A stretch of DNA of 64,000 nucleotides from Lytechinus variegatus (lineage: Eukaryota; Echinodermata; Echinoidea; Temnopleuroida; Toxopneustidae): the NCBI RefSeq assembly GCF_018143015.1, contig NC_054748.1, positions 19,362,725 through 19,426,724 on the forward strand, read 5' to 3'. This document shows, one piece after another, positions 55,381 through 64,000 of this stretch. Both the position numbers and the translations under genes were made by a program. Under the pieces are notes generated by a model that searched no databases, was not told where the DNA came from, and saw only the letters and a list, made by a program, of their open reading frames with translations. The stretch's first letter is position 1. Each line of letters starts with the position of its first letter.

Positions 55381-56565
55381 TCTCATGATATATCTAATAA
55401 CATTATGTCTAAAATACAAGAACTATAAATTTCCCCACACAGGATAAACATAATGAAGATGATGCTCGATGATAGCAAAGTTCAAAATGAAAATTGAAAT
55501 CCATTGACGTTGCTTTTTATGCATTTTCGTGCTATTTTCTTAAATGCCGGCAATAATTGTTTGTTTTGTTTCACATTCAAGTAATCATATACAATCGCAT
55601 TTTGAAATCGAAATACTTCGGAAAATATCAAAGAGCGTACATCAGACCATTTCCATGAAGATATTTATATAACTACACAGTGTAATCATGCCTTGATAGA
55701 ATAATAGCATAGAATAACAACATATTACAATTTATGCATAAAATCATATACAGTATACACTCATTAATATCAATGGTAAATATCACATTGCCACGATAGT
55801 CATTGCTAGACAAATATTATATACATGACATGTATGAAGAGAGAAACATTTGGTTTCCCATAAAATATGTGTTTCAAGTTGTGGTTGGGTTGTTAAATGG
55901 TTTCACTTGACTCGAACATCAGAGGCAGAAAGGGGTACTTTATTACTTAGCAAGAGTGCGCCCTCTAAGTGAATAAACATTATAGGTTATCAAAAGTTGA
56001 ACAAATCACATAAACAGGATACTGTTACAATATATATTTAACATTATGTCTTATATTTAAATTCCCTCACATAGGATACACATGATAAAGATGATGCTTG
56101 ATATTAAGTAGAAAGCTGAAAATAAAAATTGAGATTCATTGACCATATGCTGTTTTATACATTTTTCGTGAAATTTTCATAAATGAAATAAGTTTTTTTT
56201 TCAAGTTTTTAAAACTCCGAAAAATATCAAAGAGTGATGGTCAGACCATCTCCACGAAGATAATATTTATATATTCACACGTTATAATAATGTCTTGATT
56301 CACAGCATAGACATCTTTCAATTTATGAAAACATACAAGTATACGCGCATAGACTAATATCAATGATGAAGATCTCACCACCCATGTTGGCATTATTAGT
56401 CAAATATTATATACGGTCATGAATATGAATAGAGAATCATATGGTTTGTCATAAAATATTTAATAACAATTTGTCTGATATGCAAGTATTAGAATTTCCC
56501 CCACACGGAGGATAAACATGATTAAGATGATGCTTGATAAATGCAAAGCTGGAAATAAAAAAGAT
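55380..56565. repeat. Three diverged tandem units downstream of TRIM, copy 2
   Basis: Counterpart of 43,190-44,420, with cores near 55,430, 56,060 and 56,500. Confidence 0.7.
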
Positions 56566-56741
56566 GTAAGGAGCGAAATGTTTTTATATGGGTGAGAAAC
56601 GAGAAAGAAATGATCCAACAATTGTTTTATGTACTTTTACATTATAGCAGCTTACTTTAGCAGAAAATGTCAACTCAGTGGATATCACCCCCCCCCCCAT
56701 CTTCTGCGATAATAATTATGATATCATGTCATCAATTATTT

Positions 56742-58647
56742 TCAGCGGAATATATACAGTCTATCCCAAGTGCAGAAAGCGATCTCTCCTGATCGGTACT
56801 GCTGGAGGTAATACCAATATAACCCAGGCTTCTCAATCTTGTAATCATTAACAAGGTTTCGAATGTGCCTTAGTTCATTTGTATACTCGTCAATGCTCAC
56901 CAAACCTTCACCATGCTTCACCTTGGCTATCAGGATTGTATCCCATTGAGATACAGCAGCGCAAAGGAAACTACCCGGTTTCTTTAATTTATGTTGTACA
57001 GCACCCTGTTTGTCTATCAATCTGATAGCAGCCCATGATGAAATGATCAGAGAACCATGATAACTAGTGATTTGATAAGGTCCATACCCGTTCCATGGTA
57101 TCTTCCTGACTGCTTGCCCACCTGCTGTTGAAAATACCTGGATCTTCCTGGCTTCCCAGTAGCTCACATAGATCAGATCATCAGTATCAACAGTGAGATC
57201 AGAATCCTCGTCTTCATCTTCAACTACACTTAGAGTCTTAAACATTACATTCAATTGTGTGTACTCTGGTGTATACAGTGTGATGTTGTTTGAAGTATCC
57301 ATCACAACACATCGACCATCAGAAAGGAACCCTACCCCCGATATTTTAACATTCTTCAGAACTGTCTGCTGAAGCTGACCATCAGTGGAGAAGATATTCA
57401 TGCCACCTGGGTTACATCCTACTGCCATCCTACCGTCTGGTGTGCCAACCATGGTATTAATGCTACCCTTAGCTGTCAAGGCCACGTTCTTTACATTATC
57501 AATATTATAAGTAGGCAAAGAAACGTCCTTTTCATCAAAGGTTTTATTAGTGGGTAAGGCGTCGTTTCTTTCAACTACATTAACAATCTTTCCAAGGCCT
57601 AGCTCATCCGCTCCAACATTTCTCTTGAACCTGACACTTTTCCCCTTTCTGCCCGATTTCTTCGGCTGCTCGTAGTCAGGATCCTTTTGATCAATGACCT
57701 CTCGTAACTCTTCACACAGAGTGTCGTGTGCAGCCAAAGTATCCATATCTAATGGAATCTTTATTTTGTTAGTTACCATTTCAGCCATGGTCGTCAACTG
57801 ATTGATGTACTTCTTAGCCGTTGTCTTCATGCTTTCCAGTTCTTTCTCTACTCCTTCAGTCGTTTCCTTGACTTCTTTTAGCAGGCTTTCTCTCTTCTCT
57901 GTCAAGTGCCGGACCGCATCATCATATGCTTTGTTGATGTCACTTGTACACTGTTTCTTAGCACTGTCAACACTCTTGGTCTGTTTATCTATGAAATCAA
58001 TGTACTTCTGAAAGCATGACTGTTGCTTGTCAACCTTTGATTTCAGTTCTCCGATGTTCTTCACGTGTTTATCCTCATAAGCAGCTCCCTCGACGACCTG
58101 GTGTCCCTCGTCTTTATGTTCCATCACACCGCATCTGAAGCATGTGAATCTCCTGCAGGTGGAACAGAAGTAATCCTCGTCTTCTTTCGGGTGTTTCCTG
58201 CATTTCCGGTATCTACGTACAGACACCTTCCCTGATGAGATCTCACTCATGGCAATGACTTCATGATCGATAAAGCCTTTCCATTGAGAGTGCGTATTAA
58301 GACAAGAGGTGCAGAGATAGTAGCCACAGTCTTGGCAGTAGACAGCAGCATGGGACTTGTCCTTTGATTTACAATTTGTGCAAATCTGAGGATGGCCCTC
58401 CATATCCTCTATCACTCTTCAAAGCAAGATTTACCTGTAGTTTGCCGACATCTTGGTTTGGGACCTGGGTCACAGCTCTGCAGACAGGGCATCGGATCTG
58501 GCAGTTACCGTGACACCCTAAGAGGTTGTCCAGGCAAGTCTTGCAGAAAGTGTGAGAACAAGACAGGATCTTGGGATCGGTGAAGGTAGAAAGACACACT
58601 GGACACTCTGTACTCTGGGAGATGACAGTCTTTAATGCTTCAGCCAT
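56742..58647 (-). pseudogene. TRIM copy 2, frameshifted between RING and B-box 1
   Basis: From ATG at 58,647 the RING part (MAEALKTVISQSTECPVC) is intact to the residues before the linker. A 2 bp deletion relative to copy 1 (CTATCACTC against CTATCAGACTC near 58,413) then shifts the frame. The rest is open from MIEDMEGH to the TGA at 56,742, 557 codons, with both B-boxes, coiled coil and propeller region. It runs 28 residues past the copy 1 stop, ending CTWDRLYIFR. As read, it would give a short RING-only protein or, from the internal ATG, a RING-less one. The splice acceptor before the ATG is kept. Confidence 0.88.
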
Positions 58648-58974
58648 GGTTGGGTTATAGAAGACTGAAAAATGATTATTACAAAACAAGATGAAGAATA
58701 ATAAACACGTAAGGGACCGTAGAATCTGCCATTTGACTTACATCACTGAGTAATAAAAGGATCACGTTGGGTTTTTGAATAGGGAAAGGAAGGGGAGGAG
58801 CAAGGGGAAATTGGGAATGATAAAATGAGGGGGGACAGGAGAAAGGGGAATGGAAAGAGGAGCTTGGTACGATGGGAATAAATTGGGAAGGTGAAAGGAA
58901 AGGAGTGAAAAGAAAAGAAGATTATTAGGAATTATATTGCTTTAAAAAGAGTATTATTTTTATAAGTTTATTTC

Positions 58975-59612
58975 CAATTAGTCTAATGCCATTTCGTCCA
59001 ATTACCAAACTCCTTTACTATCATTTGGTCTAACATAAGCTAATCCACTATCCACATCGTCTAATTGCAATTTCTTTCACTCACCAGTTTATATATAACG
59101 AGTTGGGCTAACAGCAATTAAGTCTGAAATCTAGTTTAACTGGACTTAGTGTTAATTGGACAAAATAAATTAAAATGAAATGGATATTTATTTAGACCAA
59201 CTGGTTATGAGACGAAATGGTAATGGACGAACTGGTGATTAGACGAAGTGATGAGTGGACCAAATGGTTTTTAGACAAAATGTTTTTTTTTTCTTAAGTT
59301 TTTATTGGGTTTTCATAATTTTGTATAACAATTCACTTATAATTCATACGAGTAATTTAAAATATAACAGAATAAACAAATAAGAAAAGAAAAACAAGCA
59401 GCTTACACAATATTAGTTTACACTAGAAGAAGTACAGCTTACATGTATAAATAATAATAATAATTCCATCTTATTAAGCGCTTTTTCTAAAGTAACAAAA
59501 AACAAGCCATATCAATAAGATAATAATTGATAAACATGTAGTAAAAAAGTCATTTTGTCTAAAAACCGTTTGGTCCAATCATCACTTCGTCTAATCACCA
59601 GTTCGTGTATCG
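58975..59612. repeat. AGACGAAATGGT motif array with inverted partner, copy 2
   Basis: 58,975-59,285 matches the copy 1 array. 59,556-59,612 is the reverse complement of 59,225-59,281 (GTCTAAAAACCGTTTGGTCC), so a ~57 bp inverted repeat encloses about 270 bp. This looks like an element with motif-array ends. Confidence 0.75.
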
Positions 59613-59616
59613 AATT

Positions 59617-60690
59617 TTAAATTTTTAGGTGTCATTGTAGATAAGCTTTCTTGGAAGTGTCATATTGACAGTATTTGCAAAACAATTTCTCGTAATATTG
59701 GTGTTATGAATAAATTAAGAATGTTCCTCCCGTCAACTTCCTTACTCACACTCTACTCTTATAGTATTACCATATCTTCACTACGGTCTGCTTATATGGG
59801 GAAACACACATCAAACTTTACTTAACAGGATTTTATTGCTGCAAAAGAAAGCACTTCGAATTGTTTTTTCTTCTCACTGATCCTATTTTTTTCGAAAACA
59901 AAATTTTGAAGATCAGTGATCTTTACCTACTCCAGCTCGGTCAATTCATGTACCAATACAATAATAATATGCTTCCTTTTATTTTTCATGACATGTTCTT
60001 AAAAAAAACAGCTCCTCACACATTACCCTACTAGAGGGCGCGACGACCTTCATTTGCCCATGCTCAGAACACTGTTCGCCCAAAATACATTTATATATAG
60101 GGGCCCAAAATTTTGGAACTCTCTTCACCCAGATATCCAGTTTTCCCCTTCTCTTAATTCATTTAAAAGAAAATTAAAATTCATTTTGTTGCAATTTTAC
60201 AAAACTTCACATTGATTCCCTTTCCTCTATAATCTATTTGTTTATTTATTGTTTACCTATTTACAGGTTGCCCTCGGTGTTGGTGTCAGATTGACCACAC
60301 TCCCCCCCTCTCTCTCTTTCCCTCTCCTTCTATCTTTAACTCTCTCTTTCTCCATTTATCCCTTCTTCGGTTTTCGCAGCAATGTTTGTTTAATTTTACT
60401 CTTGTTTTGTGTGTTTTATTTTTGTTTTTGTTTTGTTTTTGTGTCTTCATGTCTTTTCTTTGTCTTTTGTCTCTGCTCATCTTTTAATTTTAATTTCCTT
60501 TATTATTATCATTATTTATATCTTTATTTAATTATCTATTTTGTATTGCCGCTCGTTTTTTGCCCATATACTTTTAAGTGTTATACTTTATTTTCGTCTG
60601 GAGTGGTCCACACTTTATAAGCTTTGCTTTTCAGTGGACCACTCCGTTTTTCCAACATTTTTGATATATTATCTTCTGTATCAGGTGCAT
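59617..60690 (+). mobile_element. Decayed LINE fragment of the same family as 47,281
   Basis: Encodes KFLGVIVDKLSWKCHI, then after a frame change LPYLHYGLLIWGNTHQ and LLLQKKALRIVFSS, then a stop, LYLLQLGQFMYQYNNNMLP, and finally the GPKIWNSLHPDIQFSPSLNS tail ending near 60,213. Only the part after the palm is present. The 3' UTR to about 60,690 is pyrimidine-rich like that of the 47,281 element. Confidence 0.85.
60600..60645 (+). other. 12 bp perfect hairpin in the LINE 3' UTR
   Basis: GGAGTGGTCCAC pairs with GTGGACCACTCC around a 22 nt loop (TAAGCTTTGCTTTTC inside). Same position and loop length as 48,630-48,673 but a different stem sequence. Confidence 0.8.
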
Positions 60691-60764
60691 ATTCTTTATA
60701 TTTATATCTAACCTCCTTTTTACTTTTCTTTCTGTTTTTAAGCATTTCTCTCTATAACCTTTTC

Positions 60765-60975
60765 TGTAGGTTGCCCAAAATAGGGGCCTGGGCCCCTTCC
60801 CCTTGGATCCGCCCCTGATCAACTGATGACTACAACATATTTCAAAGTGGGTGATACTCCAGAATTCGAACAAAATAATAAGGGAAAATTAAACAAAGAA
60901 CATACTGGAAATCTCATCAAAAACGTACAAGGACAAACAACGTTAATATGATGTTTTGGATTCCGCAGTATTTGT
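60765..60975. repeat. Paralogue of 52,330-52,880 with hAT-like right end
   Basis: The hAT-like terminus CCTTGGATCCGCCCCTG ends at 60,817. Then GTGATACTCCAGAATT, CTGGAAATCTCATCAAAAAC and ACAAGGACAAACAACGTT follow as at 52,500-52,630. It is the uninterrupted counterpart of the 204 bp MITE insertion. Confidence 0.8.
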
Positions 60976-61755
60976 TCTTTTTTATTTTATTATATGAAAT
61001 TAGGTTTATTCAATTTTTTCCTCCACGAACTAGAAAAACTGGATTGACAACTGATTTAGTGCATTAGATATTTATTGCTGCAACTTATTTCATTAAAAAG
61101 GGACATATTATTCACAAAAATATGAAATAATGAAAAATTATGATGATTTTATGTAATAACAAAAGGAAATAGAAAGTGGGGATGTGACATCATCAGCCCA
61201 CCTAATAAATATTCATGACGACTGTTTTCACAAAATATTGCTAAACTTTAAACTTCAATAACTTTATCATTAATTTTTGTAATCCGATTCTGATGAAATT
61301 TTCGGCATTTTGCTCAGTGAATTCTACTCTATGTATCAAGATATATACATTTCCAGCCCGGACCATCTCTTTAATAATGTACATTTTTTAATCATAAGTG
61401 CCTACCACTAAAAAAATGATATGAATGGCTAATGATACATAACCATTGAAGCTACTACAGTAATGATTGGATGCCTATATTCTTCCAAGTAAAGATTTTT
61501 TTTTTACATTTTGTATGAAAGTTTTCATACTGACTGAACTGCATGTATTAAATGTGATCATGCCCCAAACTGTAATTGATTATATCAAATTGTTTTCAGT
61601 CTGATTTCAAAACATTATCAAGATATACATTCCCAATATCAAAATAAAGTTATCTGGACTTTTGAGGGAAAACTGTAACTAAATACGACCAAAACAAAAA
61701 CAAAACAAAGAGAAAACATCCGCATTAATTATAATTACAAAAATAAATAATAATG

Positions 61756-61786
<31 letters not shown>

Positions 61787-62153
61787 TGATAAATGATAAT
61801 AATACTCGAAGATGCTTTCCCCCACATGGCCCAAAAAAGCTCACAATTTCAGTTTAACTAATTCATGCAAAAAAAAATCAGAATGACATATTAAATGAAG
61901 GCAGTTGCCTAGAACAAAAAGTTTTAAGGGACTTGATAAATAACTCAATTTTTCGTATAAACATAAAACCCATTCCAAAGCTTGGCTGGGGTGTAAATTA
62001 CAGGATTTAATTTTTTTTAGCTTCTTCTTATCCCCCTTATCCCATCCTTAAATTTGTAAGATGAATGTTCAAGAGATATGTTTGCTTTGAATATTTAAAT
62101 TTTCACAGAAAATCGCTCATTGAAAAACGGATCAAACGGCTGCTAAACATATT
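60976..62153. other. AT-rich DNA with one MITE fragment
   Basis: 61,170-61,375 (GATGTGACATCATCAGCCCA ... CCGATTCTGATGAAATTTTC) resembles one half of the 62,154 family. (AAT)n lies at 61,745-61,800. Otherwise nothing is recognised. Confidence 0.5.
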
Positions 62154-62735
62154 TAAAGGTCAAGTCCACTGACTTGAATGAATAGAGAAAAATCAAACTA
62201 GCATAACGCTGAAAATTTAATCAAAATCGGATGTAAAATAAGAAAGTTATGACATTTTAAAGTTTCGCTTATTTTTCACAAAATAGTGATATGCACAACT
62301 TGGTGGGTCAGTCGATGATGTACATCACTCACTTTTTCTTTTGTTTTTTATTGTTTGAATTATTCAATATTTCATTTTTTATGGATTCGAAAATAATAAC
62401 CAACTTGACTGAATCATATAGAATTAAATAATGCTAATTTCACATGATCATTGAGGAATTAATTATTGTTTCACTTGACAATGAGGAGAAAATTAGAATA
62501 TTTCAGATTTGACATATTAAAATAGAAAAGAAATAGAGTGGATGACGTCATAGTCTCCTCATTTGCATACCAACCAGGATGTGCATATAACTGTTTTGTG
62601 AAATTAAGCGAAACTTTAAAATGACATAACTTTCTTATTTTACATCCGATTTTGATGAAATTTTCAGTGTTAATCATGTTTGATTTTTCTCTTTTTATTC
62701 AAATCAACTTTTTGTTGTGGTAGAATTGACCTTTA
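62154..62735. mobile_element. MITE with ~120 bp inverted ends, TAAAGGTCAAGTCCA family
   Basis: The left end TAAAGGTCAAGTCCACTGAC, then AATCGGATGTAAAATAAGAA and AAAGTTTCGCTTA, is mirrored at TAAGCGAAACTTTAAAATG, TTATTTTACATCCGATTTT and GAATTGACCTTTA. The middle holds GATGATGTACATCA and GGATGACGTCATAG segments. No coding region. Fragments of the family occur at 9,440, 23,960 and 61,170. Confidence 0.85.
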
Positions 62736-62857
62736 AAATTAAAACGTTTAATGATGATGACAATAACAATATGCAACATTTATTACGATGTATCTAAGTG
62801 CTGCATTCTGTTATCTAGTTTTTTTCCACATCAGTGACCCTTTACCAAAGATAAAAC

Positions 62858-63115
62858 CCCGGGGGGGGGGGCACTTCCATTCACGAGTGGATACAATGTG
62901 CGGCAAAGGGGTCTCGAAAAGCACCTTAAACACGTAATTTCTATATTCTGAAAATGCACCCCTTAACAAGTATTGGCGTGTGAAACCCTACCCTTAACAA
63001 GTATTGGGAACAAAACGATACTCTTGGCAAATATTCCCTGAAATGAACCCCTAAACAAGTACAGCTTCTACACCTCGCGCAAATCGGACTCTAAACACGA
63101 AGTGTTGGGGAAAAA
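62858..63115. mobile_element. Truncated CCCGGGGG-family MITE
   Basis: CCCCGGGGGGGGGGGCACTT, CACGAGTGGATAC and CCTTAACAAGTATTGGCGTG match the 33,946 element in one half only, ending near CACGAAGTGTTGGGG. Confidence 0.8.
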
Positions 63116-63781
63116 TTTTATTTTATCCTTTCCTTTTTTTTCAAGGAGAGGGAGTGAAATAACTTGTTTGTTGATTTACAGAAGGTATAATAAGAACGCA
63201 TTTTCTTTCATTATTTCAAAAGACATTTTACTGAATTTTCATTACATGATATATTGGGAAGCTGCTCGGAATAAAAACAATTAAAATTCTAATAAAGTTT
63301 TTAATCTTTGAACGATATTCCTCAAACATTCATCGATATCTTATATTTTTTCTGCTATTTTTTACAATAAACTTCTTGTCAGGGTGAACTTTGTCTTTCA
63401 TCACAGTGAATAATATTCCTTAGCACATAACACATGCACTGGAAAAATTCAAATCAAAGTAAAATAATATCAAATCAGAAATCATCAAATAGACACATCG
63501 AGATCTTGATTAAACTAATTTTATTAGATTGCAGCATCCCGCAAATTATACAAATCAATAATTTCACTTTTTGTGACAAAAAATATATAAACCTGAAATC
63601 AAGAAAATTAAAAGGCTTTTGCTAGTCTGCATGCACAGACCTTTAGTTTTTGCAATTCACACACTCAGTGCATATTAAAGTCAGAGTCTGAAGTAGTAAG
63701 ACTAGATTCACTATGTACTGTAGCTGCCTCTACTTAATTAACAGAGTTTGGTGTTAGTCTACACTCTAGACATGGTTTAAT
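63116..63781. other. AT-rich DNA without recognised features
   Basis: Short random frames only; nothing supported. Confidence 0.4.
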
Positions 63782-63987
63782 CAGAACTGCCAACCTGAAC
63801 AAGAACATTTTAGTATTCTTAAAGCTGAAAATCAGTATTTTGGTGAGGAATCAGTATTTTCAAAGAAATACCGTAAGACAATACATAAAACTGACACTTT
63901 AGAAATCAGTATTTTGCATTTAACCATCAGTATTCTTCTGATTTTTCAGTACTAAATACAGAAAATCAGTACAACTTGGCAGCTCTG
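63782..63987. mobile_element. 206 bp MITE, CAGAGCTGCCAA family
   Basis: Ends CAGAACTGCCAACCTG and TTGGCAGCTCTG, flanked by a clear 6 bp duplication TTTAAT (63,776-63,781 and 63,988-63,993). Same length as 24,591-24,796, which supports the boundaries of both. Confidence 0.9.
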
Positions 63988-64000
63988 TTTAATTGTTTAA

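Larger units (their letters stand above)
53245..59600. repeat. Tandem segmental duplication carrying TRIM, copy 2
   Basis: Direct repeat of 40,430-49,100 without the MITE dimer and LINE, but with a private inverted duplication at 53,665-53,893. Confidence 0.9.

Noticed and set aside
60249-60620. 123-residue hydrophobic frame as a membrane protein
   Set aside because: It is the pyrimidine-rich 3' UTR of a decayed LINE; Phe/Leu/Ser richness follows from T/C composition.
51700-60817. One 9 kb composite transposon between CAGGGGCGGATCC ends at 51,700 and 60,817
   Set aside because: Flanking 5 bp (ATTAG and ATCAA) do not match, and each end has its own neighbouring partner remnant; they are separate degraded elements.

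Overview
The window is AT-rich animal nuclear DNA with spliced genes, dense microsatellites, tRNA-derived SINEs, many small inverted-repeat transposons and LINE fragments. A TRIM gene of the kind expanded in sea urchins, together with the repeat families, points to a marine invertebrate deuterostome, most likely an echinoid. That assignment is inference; no marker fixes the species.

Positions 1 to about 39,475 form one giant inverted repeat. The left arm (1 to about 21,030, + strand) carries the first half of SCYL2, the clathrin-coat-associated SCY1-like pseudokinase. The right arm (about 22,225-39,475, - strand) carries the same half gene in mirror image. The two copies converge on a 1.2 kb centre packed with palindromic MITE copies. 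Neither copy has exons beyond residue ~492 of a protein that is about 930 residues long in human, so the C-terminal half is absent from the window. The copies are damaged differently. The left one has lost a 59-codon exon in a 1.2 kb deletion. The right one has a 5 bp deletion in exon 1 and has lost the exon 2 donor to a CATC microsatellite. Several transposons sit in only one arm, and the other arm shows the empty site; four are flanked by clear target duplications.

The most unusual signal is inside SCYL2. Three exon edges have been amplified into tandem arrays in the adjoining introns: the acceptor plus start of exon 7 as a 53 bp unit repeated about 38 times, the end plus donor of exon 4, and the end plus donor of exon 9. 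A fourth array of 33 bp units adjoins the exon 10 acceptor. The arrays are in both arms with different copy numbers.

From 39,500 to 40,400 lies a rearranged third partial copy of the SCYL2 upstream flank. From 40,430 to the end, a multi-kilobase block with a TRIM (RING, two B-boxes, coiled coil, beta-propeller-like C-terminus) gene on the - strand is duplicated in tandem (about 40,430-49,100 and 53,245-59,600). Copy 1 has an intact reading frame but stops early relative to copy 2. Copy 2 has the longer C-terminus but a 2 bp deletion between RING and B-box 1. Copy-specific insertions are a 5'-truncated LINE and a MITE dimer in copy 1, and a templated 107 bp inverted duplication in copy 2. The remainder is LINE debris, MITEs, a 700 bp polypurine tract and unannotatable AT-rich DNA. 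An assembly artefact (two haplotypes joined head to head) remains a real alternative for the giant palindrome.
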